Shown: positions 36,131 through 48,859, counted from the stretch's first letter. The stretch is 64,000 bases of DNA from Desmodus rotundus (GCF_022682495.2 NC_071387.1:152104935-152168934), one strand, 5' to 3'. Numbers and translations are program-made. Notes: generated by a model from the letters alone, not told the origin.

Positions 36131-36799
36131 GCAACTACATTCCATCCCCAAGGCATCTTGTGGGACTGACAGGAAATTCAGTGAGATTTAGAACTCTCTC
36201 CACCTCATTGTTTTTGCAAAGGCCCTGTGGAACTTACATAGAAGTACTGCATACTCTCTGCCCATCACAGGCCCACTGAGGTAATCACCATTAGATGGCC
36301 ATTCTCTTAGTCTGGATGTTTATTTCGAGTCAGGAGGTTTTGCTACTTTGCTTCTGTGTCAGAAATCCTTGTGAAGCCCAGAGTTGGAGGCCACTCCTAT
36401 AAGCTGCACAGAGCCTTCTGTCCCTGATCAGCCTGGGTCTGACAACCTTATGCTCACACGACCATGAAACAGTGCATGGATCCACCTCCTCCTCCTACAG
36501 CCTCTGCCCTACTTTCAGGATGGGGAAAATCTCCCTCCTTGTCCCTCTCCTCAAAGCCACTCCCTTCTCTCCTCCTTCCAGGATGCCTGGCACGATCTCT
36601 TCAGTGAGAGCAACTGTCTACAGCTGGTGCATTCTGCTCTGTTGCAAACCATCCCAGAGCCAGGAGAGCACAAGACCTGGCCCCTGGCTAGGGGTGGCAG
36701 GAGAGAGGATGGGGAAAAATAAAGGGAGAATAAAACCAAAATAATTTTTTGGTTAATTATCCTACCCAAGTACTATTTAAATAAAGAAATTCTCCTGTG
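36131..36799. other. Unassigned sequence
   Basis: About 670 bp. The open frames at 36472-36744 (plus) and 36551-36769 (minus) overlap and show no domain. Confidence 0.3.
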
Positions 36800-37000
36800 C
36801 TGGGCTTACCTCTACATGTGATAGGTCATAAAATCCCACCACAATCCCACAAGGACAGATTTATTTTACACTCTTCATTTTACAGATGAAGAGTTGCTCA
36901 CTTTCCCTCCTATGACCAGTCATGCGGCCAGTAAGTAGTAGGGCCAGCATTTCAATTCAGGCTGGTCAGATTCCAAAGCCGATCTTCTAAAAATATGCCG
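36800..37000 (-). repeat. MIR SINE (antisense)
   Basis: 'CTTCATTTTACAGATGAAGA', 'AGTCATGCGGCCAGTAAGTA' and 'CATTTCAATTCAGGCTGGTC' match the reverse complement of the MIR core. Confidence 0.7.
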
Positions 37001-37239
37001 CAAGTGTGAGATGGAACCCAAGTTTTCTCTCAATTCTTCTCTTTTTGAAGAAAGCGCTTCTACCCCTAGAATGCTTCTGCCATCTTAATAATGCAACCTG
37101 AATTGGGTGGTTTCTTTTGCCAGGGCTTCTGTGGGCTGCCTGCCCGCCTGCCCAAGAGGTTTGTGCCTCTCCCTCCTCCAGGGCAGATTTTTCTAAAGGG
37201 TGCTGTATGCAGGGCTGTGTGGCATTTCCACTGGTTCTA

Positions 37240-37432
37240 GGTCAGTGTTGAGCTTTAGCATGCATCCAAGTAGTTGGAACACTTGTTGGAACAGAAATTG
37301 CTGGGCCTCGTCCGTAGGTCCCTGATTCACTGAGTCTGGGGTGGTGCCTAGGAATTTGCATTTCTAACAAGTTCACAGGGGATACTGATGTACTGGTCCA
37401 GGGGACACACTTGAAAACCCATGTTTCAGGTA
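37240..37432 (+). mobile_element. MER5-type hAT-Charlie nonautonomous element
   Basis: 'GAGCTTTAGCATGCATCCAA', 'GATTCACTGAGTCTGGGGTG', 'GAATTTGCATTTCTAACAAG' and 'GATACTGATGTACTGGTCCA' follow the MER5A/B consensus order. Old mammalian DNA transposon with no coding capacity. Confidence 0.85.
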
Positions 37433-37898
37433 GTAATGGCATCTCTAATTCAATTTAATTGGGCGAGGATGTATAGATAAGATGAGTGTTATGCCTCAGT
37501 TACTCAGGAGATTTATCTCCGCTCAATACTGCTAACGGCTATAGAGGTCAGACACTCTCCAGTTTTAATTTGTTTTCTTAGTCATAGAGTGTTTAATTTA
37601 CACCTATAACGGATTGTTGATTAAGGATAAGAAATACACAACAGTGATACTGAAAGGCAACAAGTTGGAGGAGGAGCATAAGATTGATAACAACTCTCCA
37701 AAATTTCAAGACACTCTTCCACAGTTGTGTATGCTGTGTTCATCTGATCAAACTCTTGTTTAAGCACCAAAATGAGTCTAATATTTCAAAAACCAATGTT
37801 AAAAACAGAAAATAATAGCTTTCTTTTCATTTACAACAGACTATGCCAGTGTAGTTTAATTTATATCTACTTTTTAATATACTTAAACAAAAACATGG
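37433..37898. other. Unassigned sequence
   Basis: About 470 bp with nothing recognised. Confidence 0.3.
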
Positions 37899-37940
37899 TA
37901 TATTTATTTATTTATTTATTTATTCATTTATTTATTTATA
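37899..37940 (+). repeat. (TTTA)n microsatellite
   Basis: About ten TTTA units with one TTCA interruption. No element is visible beside it. Confidence 0.9.
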
Positions 37941-38007
37941 CCAACTGGCAAAACTTTTATTAATGATTCTATTCTCCATTGTAATATTACTTATATATAT
38001 ATATATT

Positions 38008-38107
38008 CTTTTATTGTTGTTCAATTACAGTTGTCTGCATTTTCTCCCCACCCCTCCACCCTTCCCCAGCCACACCCACCTCCCTCCCCCGCCTCCACCT
38101 GCCCCCT
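38008..38107 (-). mobile_element. L1 3'-UTR stub, minus strand
   Basis: 'TTCAATTACAGTTGTCTGCA' followed by a run rich in CCACCC. Same bat L1 3' end in antisense as at 3021-3118, again truncated to about 100 bp. Confidence 0.78.
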
Positions 38108-38224
38108 AAAACATGCTACTTTTAAATTTTAGTCAAGCATATTGTAATTTTTATTATATAAATTTGATTTAATTAAACAACATGACTTTCTTATTAATGT
38201 AAAAATTGTAAAAATTATTTTTTT

Positions 38225-38419
38225 CCTTAAAAAAGATTTTATTTATTTCTAGAGAGAGAGGAAGGGAGAGAGAAATAGAGGGAAAGAAACATCAATGTGT
38301 GATTGCCTCTAGCATGCCCCTGCATGCAACCCAGAAATGTGCTCCGACTGGGAAACGAACCAGTGACACTTTGGTTCGCAGGCCCAGGCTCAATCCACTG
38401 AGCTACACCAGCCAGGGCT
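38225..38419 (-). mobile_element. VES-type SINE, minus strand
   Basis: The minus strand starts 'AGCCCTGGCTGGTGTAGCTC' and contains 'GGTTCGTTTCCCAGTCGGAG', then 'GATGTTTCTTTCCCTCTATT' and an AAAATCTTTTTT-type tail. Flanking duplications are not clear. Confidence 0.92.
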
Positions 38420-39124
38420 ATAACTCCTTAATATAAAGTATCTTTAAATAGTCTATTGAGCTATATAAGATACTATTTAATAACTTAATATAAAATAAAA
38501 ATAACTCCATTACTTTTTATTAAACAACACACAAAAATTGTTTAAGAAATATCTTTAAGGGTGTTCAAGAGATTAAATAATCCTAGGCAAGGGATTCAAA
38601 GCTCAGAAAAGGAGGGTAATAGGGAGTGGACCCCCTGTTGATCCCCCCTTTTTGTGTGTGTTATTATTATTCTCTTTCCTCCTGCTGGTGTGATGCATAT
38701 ATGACCATATCCATCCAGGGAATGCCTTTACCCTGAGAAGGCCTGTTGGATACAGGGTACCCAGAGTGAATTCTTAGTTGGAGCAGGTCCTCCACTAACT
38801 TCTTGGAAAAAGCACTCTCTCATTTTTCTGCTTCCTCTTTGAGTCAGAGTGCTCACGTCCAGAGGTGGGAGACCTGACTCTGGGCCCAGGGAATAGTGGT
38901 TTAGAAGCTTACAACTATCTGACAATAGAGCCCTTAATAAGGAACAGAAGGAAACCTCCCAGTTTATATGTGACCACACCTAGTTTACCAAGATGGGAGG
39001 CCAGGTTGGGATGTGGGACCAAAACCCAGTAAGGTGGACATCGATCTGTAATGTTTCCACTTTTGAATCTAGTTCAACATTAGGTGGATCATGGGTTTCA
39101 GGGTTCAGGATTTGGGATCCTAAC
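38420..39124. other. Unassigned sequence
   Basis: About 700 bp without a recognised element. The minus-strand frame at 38728-38979 has no known domain. Confidence 0.3.
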
Positions 39125-39695
39125 TCTTACATTCTGTTGTGGCAGATTTAAGATAGTCACAGAAATCTTAGACATTTTTCCTATTGATATGTGGCTCTCT
39201 GTTTCCTAGTCCTGAATCTGGGTGAGCTCTGTGACTGCTTTGACCAATGGAACATCATGGAAGTGATGTTTCTCTGCCTGTTTCTGGGTTTAGGCTGTAA
39301 GAGACTAGAAGAGTCTACTGCCTGTCCCTTGGAACACTCACTCTTGGACTCTTGATGAACTATGTAAGAAATATGAGTACCCTGAGACTGCCCTGCTGGG
39401 CGGAAGCACCAGCCAGCCACAGGGAGAGGCAGCAGGGAGAGACACCAATGTTGGCCAATCCCCAACTGTTCCAGCGATCCCATCCCAAGCTCCAAGTAAG
39501 TATGTGAGTAAAGAATCCAGACCAAGGCAACCTCTAGCCAAATATTACCAAATCACCAGTTGTCTCTATGTGAGGCAGAAGAATTGCCCAACTTGAGTCC
39601 TGCTCTAATTTCTGACCCACAAAATAATGAAAAATAATAAAATGATAATTAAGTTTTAGGGTGGTTTGTTATATAGCAGTAGACAACTGTAACTT
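39125..39695 (+). mobile_element. MLT1-type ERVL-MaLR LTR (plus)
   Basis: Runs in order through 'TGAATCTGGGTGAGCTCTGT', 'TGACCAATGGAACATCATGG', 'TTGGAACACTCACTCTTGGA', 'CCAACTGTTCCAGCGATCCC', 'TTTCTGACCCACAAAATAAT' and 'TTAGGGTGGTTTGTTATATA', the pattern of an MLT1 LTR. The 114-codon minus-strand open frame at 39181-39525 is its antisense shadow. Confidence 0.85.
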
Positions 39696-39889
39696 TAATC
39701 TTAAAAGCTTATATAAGGATGATGTAAACTTCTTCAGAAATGCTTATTTATAATCACATATAGTTAATTTATGGCAAAATCTAGAACTTTCTAACTTGAC
39801 TGACTTAGACAAATTTAATCTTCTGTTGAGTATTTTTAACTATTCAAGAAAATGTATCTGTATACTTAACTCAAGAATAAATGTTGAAT

Positions 39890-40850
39890 GTTTTTAAAGA
39901 TAATTTTTAGAGCAGTTTTAGGGTCACTGCAGAATAAGAAAGTGAAGAGATTTCCCACAAATCTCCTACCCTCACATATGCAGAGCCTCCCCTAGTATCA
40001 ATACCTCAGTTAGGTAGTAGGTTCGTTAAAATTTATGATCCTACATTGACACATCATAACCACCTGAAATCCATAGTTTACATTAGGGTTTTCTCTTGGT
40101 GCGGAACATTCAATGGGTTTAGACAATTGTCTAACAGCATGTATCCATCATTATACTATCATACAGAATATTTTCACTGCCCTAAAAATCCTCTTTGCTT
40201 TGTCTATTTATCCTAACCCTGGCAAGCACTGATCTTTTCACTGTGCCTTTTCTAGAATGTCAGAATGTTGGAATCATACAGTACAGAGACTTTCAAGATT
40301 GGCTTCTTTCACTTAGCAATATGTATTTAAGTTTCCTCTGTATCTTTTCTTGGCTTGATAGCTTACTTCTTTTTAGTGCTGAATAATATTCCATTACCTG
40401 GATGTATCACAGTTTATTTATAAATTTACCTACTGAAGGACATCTTGGTCACTTGGAAGTTTAGGCAATTATGATTAAAGCTGCTATGAACGTTGGCATG
40501 GTAGGTTTTTTGCGAACATAAGATTTCAGATCCTCAGGCTAAATACCAAGAAGTGTGATTGCTTGATCATGTAGGAAGCGTGTATTCAGTTGTGTAAGAA
40601 ACCACTGAAGTGTATTCCAAAGTGGCTGTCCTACTTTGCATTCTCAGCAGCAATGAATGGGGGATCCTGCTGCTCCATAGCCTCACCTGTCTTTGGTGTT
40701 GGCAGTGGTCCAGAGTTTGGCCATCATAAGGGGAAGTGTCTCAGTGTTGTAATTTGTAATCCCCTGATGACATATGATGTGGAGTTCAGTGAGTTTCTAA
40801 AAACTTTAAATGTATTCTTTGCTTTCTTTTAAAAATAAACAAAATGGATT
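39890..40850 (-). mobile_element. Ancient L1M 3' region, minus strand
   Basis: The plus strand has 'TAGAGCAGTTTTAGGGTCAC', 'CCCTAGTATCAATACCTCAG', 'TGGCTTCTTTCACTTAGCAA', 'CTGAATAATATTCCATTACC' and 'GTATTCCAAAGTGGCTGTCC', an antisense L1M 3' region of nearly 1 kb. Confidence 0.82.
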
Positions 40851-42058
40851 TCAAATACATTGTATTTTTCAGCAAAATTAAATGTAACGGTTTTACAAAT
40901 ACAGATCTCTTCATTCTGTAACTGGGTTGAATAAAAATTATATACTATGTAATATGGGACAAAGAGGAAAATGTGAATCATACAAAATGTTGCCCATTTT
41001 ACTGTTAGAGCTTTGGCTTCAAAGGGGGTAATTTGTCTTATTATATGATTATTTCATAAAATTAAAATATCCAGACATGTAGGGAGAATAATTTACCTTA
41101 CATTTCCTTTTTGGAACCGAAACATAATGTGTTGAAGACCAGTCGAGCCCTGGCAGACACTGACCTGGAGGGCTGCCCCAGTAACACCACGACTCCTGGG
41201 CCCAGACCCCGTCTGCTGGGCTTCAGGGATAAGTTTGGTTACAGACACAGGAAAGGAAGATCAACTGGTGTCTTACGTTTCTATCAGTCGTGTAAATTAA
41301 GATTTAATTTATTATATAATCGAGACCTTATAAAATATAGAATAGCATTTTCATGTAGAACTAGAACTTCCCTCTATTCTCGGCATTTGAAAATTTATTC
41401 TTATGCATATGGAAGCTAATGAAGAAGAATTGTGTTTGTAATAAGCATTTTCTCTTTTCTTTTTCTGATGTCCTATGTCAATGGGAAAGAACCCCCGAAA
41501 TAAGTGCGGCTTGTTACCATTGTGCAAGTGTGATTCCAGAGCATACTTCTGTCTTAATCGCTGAAGTTATTTGGTTATCAAATCCACACACAGTTCATGA
41601 TTTGACTTTCATTCTTTTCAGACTTACCCATGATATTGGTCTGGACTTCCGAACATTAAACTGGTCTGTTTTTGATATTCAACATGTAATTTCAGAAAGA
41701 TGTACTCATTTTAAAAATTGAGACTGTTAGTGTGACAGAGTCTTAACAAGGACTGGGAAGAGAACCTTAGCTCCTACGTGTGTGTGTGGGGGTGGGGGGT
41801 GGGTAGGCTGGGTGAGGGATAAAATGGCTGAGGGCGTATTTATGTGTGTTTACAGTCAATTCTCTTTCCTACTGAGGACAAAAACTTTCTTTAAAGCAGG
41901 GCCTATTTCCAGAAAACAAAATTATTCTAACATTGATATTTTGGAAAATAATTCCTTGCAATCAGCTGTTCCTAATAAAGAGGCAACAGGCCATATGTTC
42001 TGTGACAAACCGGCCTGTTTCGGCAATGGGGGTCACCAGAGGTGGTTTGGAACACTAA

Positions 42059-42108
42059 GAACACTAAGGGTTAGATCCCACCAGAACACTAAGGGTTAGA
42101 TCCCACCT
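42059..42108. repeat. Tandem duplication, two 25-bp units
   Basis: GAACACTAAGGGTTAGATCC plus CACCA occurs at 42059 and again at 42084. A shorter GAACACTAA precedes the first unit, so the array may have grown stepwise. Confidence 0.93.
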
Positions 42109-44495
42109 GCCCTCAGTTAACTTACTCCTTCTGTGTGAAGGAATTTTTCTATGTCAGAATCACATAATAGTAACACAATTGCAATGTTTTCAAAATAGAG
42201 ATTAAGTTACTCGATAAATGGGTCCAGGATTTCATGCTGGATTCTGTGATCATCAGTGAATGGTTTTTTGTATCATCTCTGTAGATGGCTTTTCCCGCAG
42301 AAAGAATTACTGTATTTATTTGATTTCTTCTCCTGCTCCAGGTGTTGTGACTCCAGGTGGGGCTGGTGCAGGGGATCCGACAACGAGAGGGTGGGCACTA
42401 CTGGGTCAGGGCTCTGGGAGATCCTAACTGTCCTGGCGGGGTATCCCTGGGAGAGTAGAGAACATGGGGAGGTTTTCTGGTGTTTCCTTCCTTTTTTCAT
42501 TTTTTAAAACAAGGATCCACCATGCACATGGTCCATATTCATTCTGTGAGAAGCGTCATTCCAGGGGCCAGCACACTGTTTATCTTCAACATGGAATGGA
42601 CTTTGAACAATGGGAGAGTACAAGATTTCTCTGGCCTCAATGAGTGATAAATTTAATGCCACTTCACAGTATAAAATGAATATTTATTTTTCATCATGGG
42701 AAGACACTAAAGACAAAACAGATCATTTATTACTGGTAAAATTAAATATCATTTAAACTTGATCTTTATCAAGATTGCTATATCAATATTCATGTTCGGA
42801 ATTCTGATTTCACGCGTGAAATACTTTTTCTCATTATACATCCTTAAAAATGCCTGCTCAGAACTTTGATTTCCAATAAACCTCTGCTAAGTTCATGTCT
42901 CTAAGAAATCCCTGGAAATGTCAGTTATCCTTGCTTGCCATACCTCTAACTGAAATATTGGTGAAACTCCCTGACTCCTAATCATACTATTCCCCCTCCC
43001 GCTTCTATTTTTGCCACTTCTATTGGTGCACAACCCTCTCCCCCCCCCCATCCCCAGCCTGGTGCCCACATGACAAATCTGGCAGCTGTTGTCATACGGT
43101 CGGTCTGCCACCTCCCCAGCCTCCTGCTCTCAGGAATCTGCTCAAGGAGCAAGTGACGCTGAAGAATTTCGCAGGTCATCTTCGCTGACCTAGAAAACCA
43201 AAGAGGTCCTAGCTTTTGCTGGTGGCACGCAGCAGTGACACAGCCCTGCTCAGCACAGCAAAAGCATTCAGCAGCCCTAGATGCTGTGAGGACGGCCACC
43301 CCACAGTTAGAATGAGGTAGGAAGAGCAATCTGTGTTCTCCAACTTTATATAAAAACCCACCTGCCGTATTTCGTTTTTGCTCTTTGGTGGCACAGCTGA
43401 AATGCTGTGATTCTGTTTTGGAAAATACACGACTCACTCAAAATTATTTTCTAAAAGGTGGGATTCAGCAAATGGTACAAACTGCCAAAAAGACCTCAGC
43501 GAGCAGAAAGTGCACTCTCTTACTTCTTGCTTGCAGTTCCCCACTCGGATTAAAAAAAAAAAAAAAATCAGGGAGGAAGCTGGCTGGAGGATAATGCCTC
43601 TGGCTGGCAGCTGAGCTGTAATCTAGCTATCCTTCTTTAGTGAGCGTGCACTTGCTGGAGATGTTTTAATGTCTTAATGAAAGGACAGGGAAATTATCAC
43701 TCACTGATCTGTGTTTTTAAATTTGGAGTTTCTAAATTAAGACTAGTTAACGACACAGGCATGCCCATTTCCAAGACTGGATAGGCAGCTCCCGAGTTCC
43801 ATGTGTCACCTTGAGGGTTTCCTGTGAGGTAATTAGCATGCTGGGATGAGCTAATCTCCCCTAGAACAGCACACCTGCCTCATTCTGCTAACAAATAGGC
43901 CCCTGCCTCCTACAGACTGCCTGACCTGACTTATTATATCTCCCTCATCAGCAGAAAGACTCATATCATCACTGGGCCAAAGGTGAATTGCCTAGAGACA
44001 AAGTTGGAATGAATTTTTTGCAGTCCCATTTCGCCAGACATTCAAACCACTTCATTCTGAAGAGTGGAGACCTTTAACTCTGTCACATATTTTTATGTAT
44101 GCTTATAAGGCCAGGGAAGGGTCTTTTCTGCAAATCTGCTCTGGGTGAATGTATCAAAATAGTGTTCCAGAAGAAACTGTTTCTGCCTTCCAAACCTTTG
44201 TTCTCCAATTCTTACTCTGAGAGAAGAGAAATAGTGTTGCTGGTGTTCTAGTTTACTTGCAATTTGGAAGTTGCACGTGTATGCTTTTGTCACCGGCAAT
44301 CGGCACAGAATTTCTAGTCCAAACACAGTCTAGACCTGGAGTAGAGTGAGGGTCGCATGAATGTCCACCTGATCCTGAAAAAAAAAAAACTGAGGCTTTT
44401 TAGCTGATGCCTGTTTTCCATGTAAAATGTGGCTTTGTTTTTTTTTATAGTTTTCCTTATTCCCTAGAGCAAAAGAGGCTAATATTCATTTAAAA

Positions 44496-44532
44496 CCCAA
44501 TAACAATTAAAACCCCCAATAACAATTAAAAC
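44496..44532. repeat. Short direct repeat, 19-bp period
   Basis: CCCAATAACAATTAAAAC occurs at 44496-44513 and 44515-44532. Confidence 0.92.
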
Positions 44533-47500
44533 CTACAATGAACAACTGCTCTAGCTTTGTTTATTGCATGCATAAATAATCATACTTCAATGAACATGTT
44601 AGTATCTATGATCTCTTCCCAGATTAAGGTTGCCTCGAGACTGCTTGCTTTGGCTACTGTAAATGTGACATGAATTACGCTCAGGAAAATGTGTCTAACA
44701 TGCTGGGTTTGAAGTAAATTATTTTCTTCTAATATACCTACACAACTGTCACAAGGAATTACACTGCAGATTTAGTGATGTTAAGTGTCAATTGTAATTT
44801 GGTGACAGCCATTTTATTGGCTATGCATACTGCTCTGCTAGGACTGCTTCTCAGTATGGAGGCCACCGTATCATTAAAAACCAGTGATCCTTCACTGATG
44901 ACATAATTTGACTGGCAGAGAGAGGAGCAGAGAGGGGCTTGCTTCCACCTGCACAGAATCTGCTGTATGTCAGAGATGAATTTGCCTTCAAATTAGAAAC
45001 AGCACTGCAGATGAGGGGCTGTGATTTTGCTTGAGTTCTTTTGAGGCGTTTCTCTGGAATGGTTACTGAGCAGCTGATAGAAGTCTCCTTTAATATGTCA
45101 AACATATATATTATGCAGCCTGTAAACATTTCAAATGTTTTTAGTCATAGCTTACAGGAAGTTATCTATGGAACTGTTTCAGTTGAACGGAGCCGCATGC
45201 ATTTCTGCACACTCATCCATCCCTTCTTTTGTCTAGAACTCTGTCTTTGGCATAGGTTCCAGGAATAAAATTTATGTGATAAAATGGTAAGCAAAAGAAA
45301 GAAAGAAAAGGAGCCCGACAAAAAGCAACCAAGGTCTAATATGAGCCCAGTGTTGTGGCAGGTAGGATAAATCATTGGACTATGTAAAAATTTACAGTAA
45401 GAACAGAACTATAATCATACATTCTGAAAATTTCATAAACTGACAATTCAAGTTATGTGTTTTATGCTAATATACATTGTGGTAGGGTCTAATAAACTGC
45501 GACTCCCTCATAAATAGTAGAAAAGCTGACGGCACTCGCAGGCGAGCACACACACAGACTCACACACATTCTGTGCTCATGCAGGAAATAGGAAATAGAG
45601 TCCAAGACTTCTTAGCAAATTTAAATCAATATAACTGCATTCCATTTTCAGTATTTAAATTAAATTTTTTGCTGCAAGGCATTGTAAGGAACAAAGCAAA
45701 GTACCTTAAAAGAAAGTGTATCGCTCGTAATTTTACCTCATTTCACACCTATTTGACAGCTTCTCTTAGCCAATTGGTTTCATCGAAAATGCTGACAATA
45801 TTCACCTATTAGAGTCCTGCCCTTCTGTATGGAGACCATTCCTCTTAGATACACTTTATTAGCTTTCAACTCGAAAAAAAGAAAAAAACCCTTCTTCCCT
45901 CCTCATACTACTGACAGTTGCCACTATTTTCCCCTTCTCTTAACACAGCATTATTTATTTATTTATCAAAAAAGAAACTTTCCTGAACAATAAATAGCAT
46001 AAATTATTCAGCCAATTTCAGTCCAGCCACATAAATCATACTCAGGCAGACAAGCTACTTATGGCAAATGCTTTGTCTAAGAGAAATATACCGCTGAAGG
46101 TTTAATCAGAAGCGCTAAACATTTCAGACTTGCCCATTTTTATTCTTGGCTAGGAACTCAATTTCTCTATCTACAGAGGCTCTTGAGAATGCTCTTTTTC
46201 TTTTTCCCATGAGAATATTGAGACCATTTTTACCCACAGTAGGGGGGAGGGTGCTAATAAAAGTGCACTTTTTGAAGAAAAATTCAAATGGGGGCTGGCA
46301 AATCATCTAAATTCTTGAAAGCATATCTCAGGGCCAACTGTGGATATGTTAATAGCTTTTCGAATGATGGGCCATCAAGTCCTTCTTTGCGAGACTGGTC
46401 AGGGTGTTCCCACACCGACCAAAGGAAAAGCTAATGGAATTTGGAGGCAGGATGAATGCAGTGTAGCTGGCAGAGTCAGGAGACCCTGGTTCCTTTTCGT
46501 CTTGTCATCGGCTCCTAAGGCTTCTGCCACTTTATGCTTTTTCGCTGAAGTGTCCTCCTTTACTGCCTTATTAATATAAATGGTCCCCCCAAAAGGCTAT
46601 ATTACAGTGTGATAGGCTAAAATATGCCCATAAAAATCTTGTTTTGGGTAAGCTTCAAATAATGTTGTGTTTTTTTTTTTTTTCTGGTGAGAGGAATGAA
46701 ATCTTAATTCCCCTAAAACTTTAATTGCCAAGTTTTCCTCTTAGTTATCATTTAACTAATTCCTAGACCATCAATGATTCGAGGCATAAACGTATGTTGT
46801 TGGAGACATCTGCTATTTGGAACTGCTTTGAAACCTAAAAAGAAAGAAGTTCATGCTTGATTTTGATAACGATTTACTCTGAGGCAAAATGTTCCAGTCT
46901 GCTAAAACAGATAGTGAGGTGTTTGTGTTGTGTGTTTCTTATGTTTGACAACAAAGGCTTGTCATCCAAGAAATGGTTGCATTTCTTCAATGGGAATAGT
47001 CATGGCTGAGCAAAGAACAGCCAGTTTCCTCACCCAGCTTTAATCCAAAGAAGGACAGTAAAAATCATTCCGAGACATTGATTGGGAGAAGGTAGGAATA
47101 ACTGGTAGTGGGAATAGCAGAGGAAACGGATTGCCTTTTTGAGGTATAAAGGCAGGGAAAATGTCATGAAAGATTGGTCTACACCTAGGGTTCCCCCAGC
47201 TCTGGTGGTGGAAAGCAAGTCTCGGTAGTGGGGCGCCTCCTAGCGTACAGAGAGGTACTGCCTCAGTGAGACCAGAAGGAAAGGTCTGACCTGGAACACA
47301 GCACGACTTCCCTCTGGGCCTGTTTCCTGCAGTGGTTTCTGCACTCAGCCCTGCCTACCTTACAAGCTCTGAGTGAATTGTGGCCAAGCAGCTGTGGCTG
47401 GGGGCCACGTGACAAAGTATTCCTTTCTGATGAACATGTGGCATTTTGCCATAAAAAGGTACAGCACATGGATCTCCTGAGGAACATGCATCAAGTTTAT

Positions 47501-48217
47501 TTTCTAACTAGTAAATGAATAAATTTTTCTGACTCAATTGGGAATGAAAGGAAAATAACCTGCCTTTGGAGCTATCCCAAGATCTGATTCCTTTGGAGCG
47601 GTTCATGTAATTTAACAACAACAACCCAGTCATCAGAGAACTCTGGGGTAAGTATATAGCCAACTATAAGCCTCACTGATGAGGGAACTCTGGGTCCTCA
47701 GGGGCTAAGGTAGAAGAAGTAGAACTTTGAATGCTGGGGGAGAAATTTAGCTCAGGGAATGTCACTTAAATACCAAGCACCCCATTCTAGACAGACTCGT
47801 TTAAATCCCCAAGTTTTGAGGAGCAGATATTTCAATGCCCTCTTAGAAATAGTTTGGTGTGACTGTTGTCTGTCTAGAGTTTGTGTCCACTTATCTGCCA
47901 TCTGTTTTCCAGGGCTTTGGTAAGGGTATACGAAATTGGGGAGCGTGCAGGATTAGTGAAGAAGCTAAAGAAGGCAAGTCCAAGGGTTGAGACCTTATGC
48001 CAACAAGAGTTTAGGAATTTAAATAAAAGGAAAAAAGTCAGTCCAGTACAGGACATTATGACATTTTCAATGAATAACTGCTCTGAAATTAATTTTTCTT
48101 AGACAAAGTTACTGTTGTCTGTAAATAAGGTGAGCCTATGTCCCAAGGTGGCCAGGACAGTCCCAGTTTATGTCTGTTGAGCAGGCTGAGTTATAAATAA
48201 TATCCCCTTTCATTCTT

Positions 48218-48845
48218 TCTTTTTTGACGGACAGACCCTGCCTCAGGTTTATTTGCACAAACACCATAGGAGGACCCCAGCCCCGGGGCACACCAGTCCT
48301 TCTGTCCTCATGTTGGCAGACAGAGGCCTCTACTATGGAGCCTTCGCAGGGGCCTGGGCACGTTTAGGAGCCTGAGACTGAGCCTGAGCTGGAGCCTGAG
48401 CTGCGGCTGCATCTGCAGCCTGGGTCTTGGTTTGGGCCTTGGCCTTGGCCTTTGGCCGGCAGAGCTGGAGACCTTTGGCGATGTGGGCACGAGCACGTTT
48501 CCCGAGCTTGGGGTGAGCAATGTAAGCAAGTCGACTGAGCTTGCGGCTGCTGCCCTTTGGGATCCTGGGCTTGACCTCCTTGGACTTGACCTGGGCTTTG
48601 ATAGCCTCAGCACTTGTGCTCATGGCCTTGGCATTGTTGGTCTGCATCTTCTTCAGGCCCTTCTTGCTGTGCTTCTTGGCAAAGTGCATGTTCCTCAGGA
48701 ACTTGGGGTCTACCCCCTTGAGAGACTCATATCTTTGTGATCGGGGCTTCTTGATGCTATTTCTGTGGCATTTTCGGGACTGGTTGTGAGTGGTGTGGTT
48801 CTTGGACTTGGCCATCTCTGCACCCAAGCCCATGGCTCTCGAAGC
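48218..48845 (-). pseudogene. RPL29: RPL29 processed retrocopy, open reading frame intact
   Basis: RPL29 (eL29) is a small basic protein of the large cytosolic ribosomal subunit. On the minus strand the frame from ATG at 48815 to the stop ending at 48333 encodes 160 residues beginning [16 protein letters not shown] and containing '[19 protein letters not shown]', '[16 protein letters not shown]', '[18 protein letters not shown]' and a Lys/Ala/Gln/Pro-rich tail ending '[13 protein letters not shown]'. Mammalian RPL29 is about that long. There are no introns, and a short 3' UTR with AATAAA (48248-48253) runs into an A-rich tail. A 14-bp flanking repeat, CCCCTTTCATTCTT at 48204-48217 and CCCCTTTTATTCTT at 48846-48859, marks L1-mediated insertion. 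Expected Trp after SRK is Cys, and several Arg positions are His or Gln, as CpG decay would give. An in-frame ATG at 48833 would add six residues. The frame is open, but promoter and expression evidence are lacking, so I call it a pseudogene. The plus-strand frames here are shadows. Confidence 0.95.
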
Positions 48846-48859
48846 CCCCTTTTATTCTT

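Larger units (their letters stand above)
40851..48203. other. Long repeat-poor block, no gene recognised
   Basis: About 7.3 kb with no interspersed repeat that I recognise, only small simple runs (poly-A at 43551-43567, poly-T at 46668-46683) and short duplications. Several small open frames exist, the longest 151 codons (42982-43437, minus), without domains or splice logic. Such depletion is often seen around conserved regulatory DNA, an inference here. Confidence 0.45.

Noticed and set aside
41111..41721. Two adjoining plus-strand frames (102 and 100 codons) as a split gene
   Set aside because: Composition is ordinary for AT-rich DNA, no domain is seen, and the frames simply touch at a stop/start overlap by chance.
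42982..43437. 151-codon minus-strand open frame
   Set aside because: Cys/Arg/Gly-rich with a Gly-rich stretch encoded by a C-run (43041-43049). No domain is recognised and overlapping frames on the same strand are also open, as chance would give.
48308..48789. Additional open frames on both strands over the RPL29 copy
   Set aside because: They are shadows of the repetitive Ala/Lys/Gln/Pro codons of RPL29 in other frames.
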